Shown piece by piece: positions 36,806 to 47,352 of a stretch of DNA of 64,000 nt (positions are counted from its first letter, which is position 1; every line of letters starts with the position of its first letter). The position numbers were made by a program, and so were the translations under genes. Below the pieces are notes generated by a model, which saw only the letters and a program-made list of their open reading frames with translations, ran no database searches and was not told the origin of the DNA. The stretch is taken from positions 1,694,338 to 1,758,337 of the forward strand of contig NZ_CP017258.1 in the NCBI RefSeq assembly GCF_002022005.1, written 5' to 3'. The DNA is from Campylobacter pinnipediorum subsp. caledonicus (GTDB lineage: Bacteria; Campylobacterota; Campylobacteria; Campylobacterales; Campylobacteraceae).

Positions 36806-37144
36806 ATGAATTGGGGTAAAGTTGTATATGTATTTTTCGCTCTTATGAGCCTTACTACTGCTGCTGAGTTTTTATATGATAAAAATGAAATCGCTTTATT
36901 TGTCGCTGCTAGTATAAATTTAGTATCAACACTGCTTAAAATAGGTGTTAGAAACATACTATCGGCCGAACTTTTTGCAAGTTCTTTGGTTGCGGATTTG
37001 CACCTAATACCTGCATTTGTTGTATTGCAAGTTAATGCAAATATGACATTAGCATATTCACTTGTAATAGGTGCGGTTATAGCAAATGTATTTTCACTAG
37101 CTTTGGTTTTAGTCGAATCAAACAAAGCACAAGAAGAATTTTAG
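36806..37144 (+). CDS. Small four-helix integral membrane protein
   Basis: A 112-residue protein with four predicted membrane helices ([81 protein letters not shown]). It sits between secF and leuS with short spacing on both sides, so it is co-transcribed with them. It resembles what databases call the DUF6394 family, as far as I can tell from memory; function unknown. A role near the Sec machinery is suggested only by position. Confidence 0.85.
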   Translation: MNWGKVVYVFFALMSLTTAAEFLYDKNEIALFVAASINLVSTLLKIGVRNILSAELFASSLVADLHLIPAFVVLQVNANMTLAYSLVIGAVIANVFSLALVLVESNKAQEEF

Positions 37145-37152
37145 GAGTTAAA

Positions 37153-39606
37153 ATGGCTTATGAACCATTAAAAATAGAAAAAAAATGGCAGGAAAAATGG
37201 CAGGAAAGTGGCGAGTTTGAACCAAAAGATGATTATACATTACCAAAAAAATATATCTTAAGTATGTTTCCTTATCCTAGTGGTAGGATACATATGGGAC
37301 ACGTAAGAAATTATTCTATAGGTGATGCATTTGCTAGATATTATAGAAATCAAGGCTACAACGTGCTTCATCCTATCGGTTTTGATAGCTTTGGTATGCC
37401 TGCCGAAAATGCTGCTATAAAGCATAAAATTCATCCTAAAAAATGGACTTATGAAAATATCGACTACATGAAGAAAGAGCTTGCAAGCCTAGGGCTTTCT
37501 TTTTCGAAAAACAGAGAACTAGCTACATCTGATCCGCTATACACAAAATGGGAACAAAGCTTTTTTATAAAGATGTTTGAAAAAGGCTTAGTATATAGAA
37601 AAAGTGCTATAGTAAATTGGTGTGAGCATGACCAAACAGTATTAGCAAATGAGCAAGTCGAAGATGGTTGTTGTTGGAGATGTGGAAATCAAGTAATACA
37701 AAAAGAGCTTCCAGGGTATTATTTAAAGATAACAGACTATGCTGATGAATTACTTGATGATTTAAAGACATTGGAAGGAAAATGGCCAAGCCAAGTTTTA
37801 AGCATGCAAGAAAACTGGATAGGCAAGAGCTATGGTCTTGAGTTTAAACTTTTCTTAGATAGTGAATCACAAAAGAAACTAAACAACAAATTTGATGGCT
37901 TTAGTGTATTTACAACAAGACCTGATACTATATACGGAGTAAGCTATACAGCTTTATCTCCTGAACATCCTATCGTAAAAACATTGCTTGATTTAAATTT
38001 ATTAGATGATGATAAAAAAGCCAAGATAAAAGCGATATTAAACCAAAGTCCAAGAGAGAGACAAGCAAGCGAAAAAGATGGTGTATTTTTAGGAATTTAT
38101 GTAAACCATCCTTTGACTGATGAAAAAATACCTGTTTGGGTTGCAAATTTTATCTTGTCTGATTATGGTAGTGGTGCTATTATGGCTGTTCCGGCTCATG
38201 ATCAAAGAGACTTTGAGTTTGCAAATAAATTCAATCTTGCTATAAAAACTGTTGTTAAGTCTTTAGATGAAAATTGCGATAATACAAAGGCAAATAGTGA
38301 TTATGGAATTTCTATAAATTCTCCTCTTATAAATGACCTTAGCAGCGAAAAGGCAAAAGAAAAAATAATATCATATTTTGAAGATAAAAATTTAGGCAAA
38401 AGAGTAACAAACTTTAAACTTAGAGATTGGGGAATTTCTCGCCAGAGATACTGGGGCGCTCCTATACCTGTTGTGCATTGTAAAGACTGTGGTGCAGTGC
38501 CTGAAAATACACAAAACCTACCTGTTGCATTACCTGATGATGTTGAGATAACAGGCGAAGGAAATCCACTAGATAAGCACCCTACTTGGAAATTTACAAA
38601 ATGTCCAAAATGTGGAAAAGATGCTGTAAGAGAAACTGATACAATGGATACATTCTTCCAAAGTTCTTGGTATTTTGCAAGATATGCAAGCGATCATAAG
38701 ACATGGGAAGATTGTGCTTTTGATAAACAAAGTGTTGATTATTGGATGAATGTTGATCAATACATAGGTGGTATCGAACACGCCATATTACACCTACTCT
38801 ATGCTAGATTTTTCCAAAAAGCTTTAAGGGATTTGGGACTACTTAGCAATGACGAACCATTTTCAAATTTATTAACACAAGGAATGGTTTTAAAAGATGG
38901 TGCTAAAATGAGCAAGAGTAAAGGAAATGTAGTAGACCCTGATAGCATTATAAATAAATACGGTGCTGATACGGCTAGATTATTTATACTTTTTGCAGCG
39001 CCTCCACAAAAAGAACTTGACTGGAACGATAGTGCAGTAGAAGGCTCTTATAGGTTTTTAAATAGACTTTGGGAAAAGTCAATGAGTGCAATAAAAACAG
39101 ATAAAATACCAAGCATAGATCACACCTCTTTAAACAAAGAAGAAAAATATGCTAGATTAAAAGTCTATGAAGCACTAAAAAAATCAAAAGATGTATTTAA
39201 CGAAAGCTTTACTTTTAATACACTTATAGCAGCTTGCATGGAAGCTTTAAATGCTTTAAATGCTCAATCAAACGAAAAAGTAACAACAGAGGGAATTTAT
39301 ATAATCCTAAATTTACTAGAACCAATAGTTCCTCACATATGTTGCGAATTAAGCGAAGAGCTATTTAGAAGAGCAAATTTTGGTGAACTTAAAATTTTAG
39401 ATGAAGTTTTTGTAAAAGATAGCTTTAAACTAGCAGTTACAGTAAACGGCAAAAAAAGAGCCGAGTTTGAGATCTCAAATGAAACTAACGAAGCTGACAT
39501 AATAAAATTAGCCAAAGAACAAGTTTCAAAGTGGATAGAAAACAAAGAGATAATTAAAGAAATTTACATAAAAGAAAAACTTGTAAATTTGGTCGTAAAG
39601 GGATAA
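37153..39606 (+). CDS. leuS: Leucyl-tRNA synthetase
   Basis: An 817-residue class I synthetase: HIGH-like [14 protein letters not shown] (about 43-56), zinc-type CxxC pairs (CKDCG and CPKCG), the inserted editing domain with TTRPDTIYG and [13 protein letters not shown], and KMSKS as [14 protein letters not shown]. Full length. It is in the run yajC-secDF-membrane protein-leuS-lptE, as in C. jejuni. Confidence 0.98.
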   Translation: MAYEPLKIEKKWQEKWQESGEFEPKDDYTLPKKYILSMFPYPSGRIHMGHVRNYSIGDAFARYYRNQGYNVLHPIGFDSFGMPAENAAIKHKIHPKKWTYENIDYMKKELASLGLSFSKNRELATSDPLYTKWEQSFFIKMFEKGLVYRKSAIVNWCEHDQTVLANEQVEDGCCWRCGNQVIQKELPGYYLKITDYADELLDDLKTLEGKWPSQVLSMQENWIGKSYGLEFKLFLDSESQKKLNNKFDGFSVFTTRPDTIYGVSYTALSPEHPIVKTLLDLNLLDDDKKAKIKAILNQSPRERQASEKDGVFLGIYVNHPLTDEKIPVWVANFILSDYGSGAIMAVPAHDQRDFEFANKFNLAIKTVVKSLDENCDNTKANSDYGISINSPLINDLSSEKAKEKIISYFEDKNLGKRVTNFKLRDWGISRQRYWGAPIPVVHCKDCGAVPENTQNLPVALPDDVEITGEGNPLDKHPTWKFTKCPKCGKDAVRETDTMDTFFQSSWYFARYASDHKTWEDCAFDKQSVDYWMNVDQYIGGIEHAILHLLYARFFQKALRDLGLLSNDEPFSNLLTQGMVLKDGAKMSKSKGNVVDPDSIINKYGADTARLFILFAAPPQKELDWNDSAVEGSYRFLNRLWEKSMSAIKTDKIPSIDHTSLNKEEKYARLKVYEALKKSKDVFNESFTFNTLIAACMEALNALNAQSNEKVTTEGIYIILNLLEPIVPHICCELSEELFRRANFGELKILDEVFVKDSFKLAVTVNGKKRAEFEISNETNEADIIKLAKEQVSKWIENKEIIKEIYIKEKLVNLVVKG

Positions 39607-39608
39607 TT

Positions 39609-40142
39609 ATGAAGTATTTTGCTACTATTTTTATCACTATATTTCTTGTTGGTTGTGGATATCAACCTATCTCAAAAATAAGTCACAACTTAGTTGGAGA
39701 CAGGGTTTTTATAGATGTTATTATAGACAAAAACGAACCAAAAAATAGTGTATTTATAAAAGATGCTGTAAGAGAGGGGATTGCATCTAGATTAAATAAA
39801 AACTTAAGTTCTAAAAATAGCGCAAATACTTTTATCAATGTAAAAACAAAATCGCTATCGTATCAACCAACTGTTTATGATGAATATGGCTACATAACTT
39901 CATATAAAGCGACTTTGGTTTTGATTTTTGAAACAAAATTTAAAGATGACAGTGTAAGTGAAATTCAAACAAGTGGAGAATATGATTTTAATATAGCCAA
40001 AAGAATAAAAAATATCAGATATGCAGATAGTATTATTAGTGAAAGAGAGAGGTATCAAGCCATAAAAGAAGCATCAAAAGAGGCATTTGATGAATATGTC
40101 TCTAAACTAGCATTAAAAGGAAACAAAAATGGCAGCAATTAG
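39609..40142 (+). CDS. lptE: LPS-assembly lipoprotein LptE
   Basis: A 177-residue lipoprotein with a lipobox LVGCGYQ (Cys16) after a signal peptide. LptE plugs the LptD barrel and helps place LPS in the outer membrane. Similarity is mainly the N-terminal GCGYQP and the family-like fold pattern (TAxxLxFETKxKD, SGEYDF). The position right after leuS is conserved across bacteria and in C. jejuni. The last 14 bases overlap the diguanylate cyclase gene. Confidence 0.87.
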   Translation: MKYFATIFITIFLVGCGYQPISKISHNLVGDRVFIDVIIDKNEPKNSVFIKDAVREGIASRLNKNLSSKNSANTFINVKTKSLSYQPTVYDEYGYITSYKATLVLIFETKFKDDSVSEIQTSGEYDFNIAKRIKNIRYADSIISERERYQAIKEASKEAFDEYVSKLALKGNKNGSN

Positions 40143-41694
40143 TATGGCACAAATAATAAAAGAATCAATCAGTGAGATAAAAAATCGCCAATTAATGCTA
40201 ACACCTGAAAATTACACAGAAGTTTTTAATGAGATATCAAATAAATATGGTTTTACAACAGAAACCCAGATAAAACTAGAAAAATATATATCGAGATTAA
40301 CAACAGAGTATAAAACACAAGCAAATAATTTAAATATAAACACTATAGATGAGTTTATAGCATTTTTAACAGCTAGACTAAACAGATCATCTCAGCAATC
40401 TTTTAATATCAGCGAGGATTTAAACTTTAGATCTTTAGTCACATTTACAAAGCGTATTTTGCAAACTATATCAATATTGCATAACAAAGATGCAAAATCT
40501 CTTGCCGAAAAAAGTATTCAACTTTTAAATAAAAAATTTGATATAAAAAATATAGACAAAACAAGAAAAAACTGGCTTGATCTAATTGACTCTTACAATG
40601 AAGAGTATCTTGAGTTTTTAAAATACTATGGTGTAAGAAACTTTGATGACTTAAAGTCTATGATGAGTGAATTGAATGAGTTTTTAACCCTACAAAACAA
40701 TCAAACGCGATTAGCATTAATAACAGATCTTATAGCATACACTTTAAAGCCATCTATATCAAAAGAACTTGAAAATGATATAAATGAACTTAGTTTGCAG
40801 ATCAAGAAAAATCCAATCTGTATACATGAAAGTAGTATCCAAAATGATATAAGAAATTTAATCACAAGAAGAATAGAAGCTGATAAAGATGAGATAACAG
40901 AAAAATTTTCAACACTAAATGTAGTCTTACAAAATATAAGTGATAAAATTTCAAATATAGCAACAACTTCGCATACAAACTTAAAAAAAGCTCAAGACAT
41001 CAAAAACAACATAAGTGGGATAAAATTTGATGTAAATAATTTTGAAAAAGTAAGAGATACACTTTTTGATATAGCAACCAGTCTTGAAGTAGAAAGTCGA
41101 GAACTTGGCACAGAAATGGTTGTAAAGCAAGAAACTATTTTACAACTTCAAGAAAAAGTAACGATATTAGAAAAAGAGCTTGAAGATGCAAGAGCTGAAA
41201 GCAAAGAAGATTTTCTTACAAAAACAGCTTCTAGACGTGCTTTAATGCAAGAAATTTTAAGAATAGAAGAAGCATTTAAACGATATGGAACAAATTATTC
41301 ATTATGCTTTTTGGATATTGATTATTTTAAAAAAATAAACGATAATTATGGGCATGATGCTGGAGATGCGATACTATCAACTGTAGCTAAAATATTTAAA
41401 AAATCATCTAGAAAAATTGATTTTATAGGCAGATATGGTGGTGAGGAGTTTGTTGTAATTTTACCAAACACTAGTTTAAATGATGCGATTAAATTTGCAA
41501 ACAAAATAATATTATCTATAGAAAAGTTTAAATTTATATATAAAAATGAAGTGATAAAAGTTACAATCAGTGCTGGTGTAGCAACGAGAAATCTAAATGA
41601 AAATGATACATGCACTCTTGAAAATGCAGATAAAATGCTTTACTCTGCCAAGAAAAATGGTAGAAACCAAGCTATGCCAAAAATAACAGAATAA
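40129..41694 (+). CDS. Diguanylate cyclase (GGEEF) with helical N-terminus
   Basis: A 521-residue cytoplasmic protein. Residues 1-350 are mostly helical, with a coiled coil (about 310-365) that would dimerise the output domain. The C-terminal GGDEF domain (about 365-520) is complete: DFLTKTASRRAL, FLDIDYFKKINDNYGHDAGD and RYGGEEF (GGEEF 437-441). An RxxD inhibitory site (RKID) stands at the spacing known from PleD, so product inhibition is likely. No membrane segment or known sensor is seen. Its ATG lies inside lptE with AAGGA before it, and folC begins two bases after its stop. It is thus embedded in an envelope/housekeeping operon. Confidence 0.92.
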   Translation: MAAISMAQIIKESISEIKNRQLMLTPENYTEVFNEISNKYGFTTETQIKLEKYISRLTTEYKTQANNLNINTIDEFIAFLTARLNRSSQQSFNISEDLNFRSLVTFTKRILQTISILHNKDAKSLAEKSIQLLNKKFDIKNIDKTRKNWLDLIDSYNEEYLEFLKYYGVRNFDDLKSMMSELNEFLTLQNNQTRLALITDLIAYTLKPSISKELENDINELSLQIKKNPICIHESSIQNDIRNLITRRIEADKDEITEKFSTLNVVLQNISDKISNIATTSHTNLKKAQDIKNNISGIKFDVNNFEKVRDTLFDIATSLEVESRELGTEMVVKQETILQLQEKVTILEKELEDARAESKEDFLTKTASRRALMQEILRIEEAFKRYGTNYSLCFLDIDYFKKINDNYGHDAGDAILSTVAKIFKKSSRKIDFIGRYGGEEFVVILPNTSLNDAIKFANKIILSIEKFKFIYKNEVIKVTISAGVATRNLNENDTCTLENADKMLYSAKKNGRNQAMPKITE

Positions 41695-41695
41695 G

Positions 41696-42877
41696 ATGAG
41701 TTTATTAAAAGATTTTTTATCAAAAAAACCTCTTTTTTATAAAGAAATAGATTATACTACTATGCCTAAGGCATGGAGTAAGATTAAAAGCGAGATAAAA
41801 CCATTTAAAATAATTCATATCGTAGGTACGAATGGTAAAGGCTCAACTGGTAGATTTTTAGCTCAAATTTTAAAACAAAATGGCAACTATGTAGGGCATT
41901 ACACAAGCCCTCATATATTTAGTTTTAACGAAAGATTTTGGCTAGATGGCAAAGTAGTATCTGATGAAAAATTAGAATTAGCTCACCAAAAACTTCAAGA
42001 GATTTTAAACGATGAGCTTAAAAAAAGAGTTAGCTATTTTGAATATGCAACACTATTATCAGCGATACTATTTTGCAAATGTGATTATTTTATATGTGAA
42101 GCTGGAATGGGTGGAGAGCTTGATGCAACAAATGTTTTTGATAAACAAATGAGCATCTTTACGCCAATAGGACTTGATCATACAGCCGTACTTGGGGATA
42201 CCCTGGATAAAATTTGTATAACAAAGTTTAATGCTATACAGAAAAAAATACCAGTTTTGCTAAATAACAAAATGGATAAAACTTGTGTAAAAATAGGATT
42301 TGAAATAGCAAATGCAAAACAAGCAAATATAAATTTTGCAAAAGATATTTTAAATCAAACTGACATGGATAGCATAAATTTATACAGCCAAAAATTCAGT
42401 CTGCCAAATTTTTTAAGATCAAATTTGACACTAGCATGCAGTGGTGCAAAAAAGCTCTTAGGATTTTTAGATATCTCAAAACTTGATAAGCTAAATTTAC
42501 GTGGTCGTTGTGAAAAAATAGCAAATAATGTATACGTAGATGTAGGTCACAATGAGCTTGGCGCATTACAAATGGTTGATTTTTTCCAAAGTAAAAAAAT
42601 AAATTTAATATATAATTCTTTTTTAGATAAGGATTTTGATAGTATTTTAAATACTCTCAAACCAATACTAAAACATGTTTTTATATATGAATACGCAAGC
42701 TATGATAGAGAGCTTGGAGGAGAAAAATTAAAATCAACTCTTGATAAATTAAATATACCAAATTCCATATTTGATAAAGAAAATTTAGAAAATATATTTG
42801 ATAAAAACGATATATACTTGGTATTTGGCTCTTTTTTGTTGGTAGAATCTTTCTTAGAAAATTACAAATCCAATTAA
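41696..42877 (+). CDS. folC: Bifunctional folylpolyglutamate synthase / dihydrofolate synthase
   Basis: A 393-residue Mur-ligase-type enzyme. The P-loop is HIVGTNGKGSTGRFLA (about 41-56), followed by GHYTSPHIFSFNERF and CEAGMGGELDATN, then GLDHTAVLGDT. It adds glutamate to dihydropteroate and folates. Start ATG directly follows the cyclase stop. The C-terminal domain is shorter than in E. coli but within range for Epsilonproteobacteria. A perfect hairpin terminates the operon. Confidence 0.95.
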   Translation: MSLLKDFLSKKPLFYKEIDYTTMPKAWSKIKSEIKPFKIIHIVGTNGKGSTGRFLAQILKQNGNYVGHYTSPHIFSFNERFWLDGKVVSDEKLELAHQKLQEILNDELKKRVSYFEYATLLSAILFCKCDYFICEAGMGGELDATNVFDKQMSIFTPIGLDHTAVLGDTLDKICITKFNAIQKKIPVLLNNKMDKTCVKIGFEIANAKQANINFAKDILNQTDMDSINLYSQKFSLPNFLRSNLTLACSGAKKLLGFLDISKLDKLNLRGRCEKIANNVYVDVGHNELGALQMVDFFQSKKINLIYNSFLDKDFDSILNTLKPILKHVFIYEYASYDRELGGEKLKSTLDKLNIPNSIFDKENLENIFDKNDIYLVFGSFLLVESFLENYKSN

Positions 42878-42946
42878 ATTTTTATTATAATTAATATAAG
42901 TCAAAAGTAGTTTAATGAAAATATCACGCAAGATTAAATTAATAGG

Positions 42947-42979
42947 TATAAATACTCCCATTTATAGGGAGTATTTATA
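42947..42979. terminator. Bidirectional hairpin terminator between folC and the chemoreceptor gene
   Basis: TATAAATACTCCC (42947-42959) pairs perfectly with GGGAGTATTTATA (42967-42979), a 13-bp stem. It lies between convergent genes. Confidence 0.88.
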
Positions 42980-42991
42980 TTTAGTTAGTTG

Positions 42992-44953
42992 TTAAAACTT
43001 CTTCTTCCTTACATCTTCAACTATAGTCTTAGCCATATCATCTACTTCTAATGTAATTTGATTTGTGTTGTTTGCTATTTTAACATTTTGTTGAGTTAGC
43101 ATATCTACCTCTGAAACAGATTTATTAATCATATTAATACCTTCTGCTTGTTCTTTTATAGACTCACTCATTTCATTTATTGATTGAGCTAATACATTTG
43201 TATTTGCTTCTATCTCTCCTAATGATTTTTGAGTTCTTTCTGCTAGTTTTCTTACTTCATCAGCAACAACTGCAAAGCCTCTACCATGTTCTCCTGCTCT
43301 TGCTGCTTCTATAGCTGCATTAAGTGCTAATAGATTTGTTTGATCTGCTATATCTCTTATTATTGTTATTATGTTTTTAATCTCTTCTGATTGTCTTATA
43401 ACATCTTGTGTCTTTTGAGATATTGCATTCATTGAACTGCTCATTTGCTCTACTGCTGCTGCACTCTCTTGTAAAGAACTTGCTTGTGAGTTTGCTCCAT
43501 TTGTTAATTCATCCATAGAGCTTGATAGTATTTGAGCTTTTTGTTGTAGTGTTTCTGCTTGTTTTAGATTGTTTTTAAGCATATTTGTTATTTCTTCACC
43601 AAGTAAATTTACACCACTAGCCATTCTACCTTCATCATCAAGTCTTGATGTAAAGTCTTGTCTTTTATATGAATCAAGTAATCTTAATACATCTTGACCA
43701 TCTTTTGCTATTGCTTCTTGTAATGCTTCTTGAAGCTCTTTAAATGTTTGTTTTAATTGATTAAGCGCTGGGTTATTTGTATTAGCATCTAATGTAGCTG
43801 TAAAATCACCATCTTTTATCTTATCAACAAAGTGATTTGCTTGTTGGATGAAGTTGTTTTCTTGTGTTTTACCATCTTGGATTTTAGCTATGTTTTCGTT
43901 TATCATTGTTGCCATTTGACCAAATTCGTCTTTGGTTTTTACTTGTATTGTACTTGCATTTTTAGTTTTAAAATTTAAGAAGTCAAAGAATGAACTTAAA
44001 CCTTCTTCTATTTCTTTAATAGGCTTTAACTTAAAATTCATAAAAAAAGCTAAAACCAAAACTATCAAAACAATAAAAATTGCAGATAAAAGAATCTGAG
44101 TCTTTAACAGCCTATCTGAACTTTGATTGTTGATACTTGTTGGCACAACTGAACATAAAAGCCACTTGGTAGTATCTTCTTTAAGGCAAGCTGCAACCAT
44201 TTTTTTGCCATCTTTATCAAAAGTATGAGTTTTTAATTCTTCTAATATAACATCATTACTTTCATTGAATACTGACACTAATTCTTTACTGATAGGTGTT
44301 TCTTTCATAATCAAATTTTTATCTGAATACAATAGTATTCTACCTTTTTCATCTATAGCAAAAATTTCCTCTTCATCATAATACTTCATTCTAATTATTC
44401 TAGAATTAAGCTCCGAGAGGAAAATATCAGATGACACAACACCTCCGAACCCACCATATGGTTCATTAAAAGTAGTAGCCAGTGATATAGCTACTTGATT
44501 GCCAGTAGTAGTTAAATAAGCATCTGTTATAATATCATTATTAACGCTTTTTGCTTTTTTATACCATCCTCGAATTCTTGGATCGTAACCATCACTAGGA
44601 GATTGATTTTTATTATTTGATCTGACCATGCGACCATTTTTTTCAAATCCAGCGTATAGCAAATCAGAACCGCCGGATTCTTGTGAAGCTTTTAACATCT
44701 TCACTAGTTCATCTTCCGGAATATTTGCTTGTGATAGAGATTTTGCAATATATTTTACTGATGCGAATTTTAATTCCATAAAACTTTTTAAAAAATCCAC
44801 AGCATTATCAACAACCCCATATTGGGAAGACAAAACTAGTTTATTTGTTTCTTTTTTTGCAAAAGACAAATTAGCAAAAGAAAATAAACCTAAACTTATA
44901 GTTAAACACAAAGTAAGCCATAAAATAAGACTTTTAATTAAATTTGAACCCAT
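42992..44953 (-). CDS. Methyl-accepting chemotaxis protein with dCache sensor
   Basis: A 653-residue chemoreceptor: N-terminal membrane helix (about 7-30), a periplasmic double-Cache region to about residue 280, second membrane helix ([19 protein letters not shown]), a HAMP-like linker and the signalling domain. The hairpin tip is [23 protein letters not shown], essentially invariant in MCPs. The distal Cache module has [13 protein letters not shown], resembling the amino-acid-binding dCache motif (RxxWY), so an amino acid ligand is possible but not shown. The C-terminus is DVRKKKF, without a CheB/CheR tether. The start ATG has AAGGA nine bases upstream; TATAAT (44983-44978) is a likely -10 box. 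Confidence 0.94.
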   Translation of the reverse strand: MGSNLIKSLILWLTLCLTISLGLFSFANLSFAKKETNKLVLSSQYGVVDNAVDFLKSFMELKFASVKYIAKSLSQANIPEDELVKMLKASQESGGSDLLYAGFEKNGRMVRSNNKNQSPSDGYDPRIRGWYKKAKSVNNDIITDAYLTTTGNQVAISLATTFNEPYGGFGGVVSSDIFLSELNSRIIRMKYYDEEEIFAIDEKGRILLYSDKNLIMKETPISKELVSVFNESNDVILEELKTHTFDKDGKKMVAACLKEDTTKWLLCSVVPTSINNQSSDRLLKTQILLSAIFIVLIVLVLAFFMNFKLKPIKEIEEGLSSFFDFLNFKTKNASTIQVKTKDEFGQMATMINENIAKIQDGKTQENNFIQQANHFVDKIKDGDFTATLDANTNNPALNQLKQTFKELQEALQEAIAKDGQDVLRLLDSYKRQDFTSRLDDEGRMASGVNLLGEEITNMLKNNLKQAETLQQKAQILSSSMDELTNGANSQASSLQESAAAVEQMSSSMNAISQKTQDVIRQSEEIKNIITIIRDIADQTNLLALNAAIEAARAGEHGRGFAVVADEVRKLAERTQKSLGEIEANTNVLAQSINEMSESIKEQAEGINMINKSVSEVDMLTQQNVKIANNTNQITLEVDDMAKTIVEDVRKKKF

Positions 44954-44977
44954 ATTTTTTGATCCTTAAAATAAAAA

Positions 44978-44983
44978 ATTATA
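44978..44983 (-). promoter_or_regulatory. Putative -10 box of the chemoreceptor gene
   Basis: CGTATAATTT on the minus strand holds TATAAT at 44983-44978, 25 bases before the ATG. No sigma-28 (FliA) type box is evident. Confidence 0.5.
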
Positions 44984-45107
44984 CGGTTTGAAGTATACGA
45001 TATGCAAAATTAAAATATATTTAAACCTAAAATATTTTTAGTACTTAGCAAATTTTAATAAAAATTAAAAATAAATTATTATTTATTTAAATATTTTTTT
45101 TAGAATT

Positions 45108-46448
45108 TTATTTAATAAAATAATTTCCATCAAAGCTAACAAGTGAGTATTTTCTCTCTCTGCCTAAAGCCATTTGTAGCTCATCAATATCAAGAAATTC
45201 CAAGCTATCGACGCCTATATATTTGCAAACCTCATCTATGCTTTTATTTGCACTTATAAGCTCTTCAAAACTAGGAGTATCTATACCATATCTTTCAGGA
45301 TATTTAAGCTCAGGACAAGCAACTTTAAAATGTATATTTCTAACGCCGGCATGACGCAAAAGTTCAACTATCTTTTTACTTGTTGTTCCTCTTACTATGC
45401 TATCATCTATAACGACAACATCTTTACCTTTTAAGACATTAGACATAGGGTTTAGTTTGAGTTTTACCTTTAAATTTCTCATTTCTTGAGTAGGTTCTAT
45501 AAAAGTTCTTCCGACATAGTGATTTCTAACAATAGCCGCCTCAAAAGGAAGACCACTTTCTTGTGCATATCCTAATGCCGCAGCTACACCACTATCTGGC
45601 ACAGGTATTACAAAGTCTGCCCTAACCTTACTTTTTCTAGCAAGGACTCTTCCCATATTTTTTCTAGTCTCATATACACTTTTGCCTTCTATAACGCTAT
45701 CAGGACGAGCAAAATATATATATTCAAATGCACAAATTCTTGGTTCTGGCTCAAAAATTTGTTCGCTTATAAAATCATCTTTTCCACGTTCAAATATAAT
45801 CATTTCACCAGGTCTAACATCTCTTATGAACTCAGCCTCAAGCAAGTCAAAAGCACAAGTTTCACTAGCAACAACATATCCGCCATCTTTTAATCTTCCA
45901 AGACTTAATGGTCTAACACCGTATTTATCGCGAACTACAAAAGTCTTATGTCTTGATTGTATAAGCAAACAATAAGCTCCAACAATCTTTTCTAAAGCAT
46001 ATATTATTCTATCTTTTAGACTTTTGCTGTTATGTCTAGCTATAAGATGAATTATATTTTCTGTGTCCATATTTGAAGCAAAAATAGCACCTTCATCTAT
46101 CAAGGATTGTCTTATTTTGTCTTTATTAACCAAATTTCCGTTATGAACTATAGAGATTGAACCAAGAGAATAATTTGCATTTATAGGTTGTGCATCAAAC
46201 AATGACTCATTTCCAGCAGTAGCATATCTATTGTGTCCTATTGCCATATCGCCTTTTAAAATTTCAAAGCTACTTTTTTTAAAAACCTCAGTCACAAGTC
46301 CAGAAGCTTTTACTGTATGTATTTTTCCACTTTCATCACAAGAGCTTATACCACTTGCTTCTTGACCTCTATGTTGCATAGCAAAAAGAGCATAATAAGC
46401 AGTTTTTGCAGCATCCTTTGAATTTATTATACCAACTATAGCACACAT
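45108..46448 (-). CDS. purF: Amidophosphoribosyltransferase
   Basis: A 446-residue glutamine PRPP amidotransferase, first step of purine synthesis. The N-terminus MCAIVGIIN gives Cys2 as the glutaminase nucleophile once Met is removed, without a propeptide. FAMQHRGQEASGI and GHNRYAT follow. The PRPP loop is VVVIDDSIVRGTTSKKIV. It lies downstream of dapB with a 120-bp gap, the same pair order as in C. jejuni. Confidence 0.97.
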   Translation of the reverse strand: MCAIVGIINSKDAAKTAYYALFAMQHRGQEASGISSCDESGKIHTVKASGLVTEVFKKSSFEILKGDMAIGHNRYATAGNESLFDAQPINANYSLGSISIVHNGNLVNKDKIRQSLIDEGAIFASNMDTENIIHLIARHNSKSLKDRIIYALEKIVGAYCLLIQSRHKTFVVRDKYGVRPLSLGRLKDGGYVVASETCAFDLLEAEFIRDVRPGEMIIFERGKDDFISEQIFEPEPRICAFEYIYFARPDSVIEGKSVYETRKNMGRVLARKSKVRADFVIPVPDSGVAAALGYAQESGLPFEAAIVRNHYVGRTFIEPTQEMRNLKVKLKLNPMSNVLKGKDVVVIDDSIVRGTTSKKIVELLRHAGVRNIHFKVACPELKYPERYGIDTPSFEELISANKSIDEVCKYIGVDSLEFLDIDELQMALGRERKYSLVSFDGNYFIK

Positions 46449-46568
46449 TACTTATACTCCAAATTTATAATATAATTTTATATTTATTTTTAATAAAATT
46501 TATAAGCTTTAAAATTTAAAACCTAGCTGATACTATCAAAAAATTCTAAATATAAAATTTACAATACA

Positions 46569-47336
46569 TTAAAGACCGATACAATCATATATACTATATT
46601 TTCCATTTGGTTGAGAATGTAGCCAAACCGCAGCTTTTATAGCACCTTTAGCAAATGTAGTTCTTGAAGTTGCTGTATGATTAAGCTCCATATACTCTCC
46701 GTCATTATAAAAACCAACAGTATGCCTACCAACAACATCTCCACCACGAAGAGCCATGACAGATATCTCATCTTTTGTTCTAGCCCCGATAAGCCCTTCT
46801 CTACCAGTAACCATAACATCTTTCAAGTCAAGATTTCTAGCAACTGCTGCATGTTCTGCCAAAGTAAGTGCTGTTCCACTAGGTGCATCTTTTTTGTGTT
46901 TATGATGCATTTCAACTATCTCTATATCAAAATCTCTCAAAGTCTTTGAAGATAAAGCAACCAAACGATTTAACAAAGCAATGCCTAAACTCATATTTGT
47001 AGCATATAAAATAGGCATAGCATTTGCGGCATGTTCTATAAGATCAGCGCCATCTTCTCCAAGCCCTGTTGTTCCGATAACAAGTGGTTTTGGATTTGTT
47101 CTAGCATAGTTTATCAAATTAATAGCACCTTGTTTTATACTAAAATCTATAACAACATCGCTATTTTCAAAAAGCTCTTCAAGGTCATTTGTAATTATCA
47201 CATCTTTTGGCAGTGGATGTGAAATTTCATTTATAGAATAAGCAACGCTAAGTTTAGCAAATTCATTTTCGCACAAGCAAGAAGCTATCTCTTTACCCAT
47301 TTTTCCACTTGCACCATGTATGCCTACTCTTATCAT
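46569..47336 (-). CDS. dapB: 4-hydroxy-tetrahydrodipicolinate reductase
   Basis: A 255-residue DapB in the lysine/diaminopimelate pathway. N-terminal nucleotide-binding [13 protein letters not shown], then VIGTTGLGE, the catalytic [15 protein letters not shown] (His and Lys), and C-terminal [11 protein letters not shown] with [14 protein letters not shown]. Length is normal. It follows the CNNM-type gene by 16 bp on the same strand. Confidence 0.97.
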   Translation of the reverse strand: MIRVGIHGASGKMGKEIASCLCENEFAKLSVAYSINEISHPLPKDVIITNDLEELFENSDVVIDFSIKQGAINLINYARTNPKPLVIGTTGLGEDGADLIEHAANAMPILYATNMSLGIALLNRLVALSSKTLRDFDIEIVEMHHKHKKDAPSGTALTLAEHAAVARNLDLKDVMVTGREGLIGARTKDEISVMALRGGDVVGRHTVGFYNDGEYMELNHTATSRTTFAKGAIKAAVWLHSQPNGKYSIYDCIGL

Positions 47337-47352
47337 AAATATCTCCTATCTC

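Noticed and set aside
44954..45107. Sigma-28 promoter for the chemoreceptor
   Set aside because: CGATAT occurs near 44998 but on the wrong strand; the correct strand has an ordinary TATAAT box.
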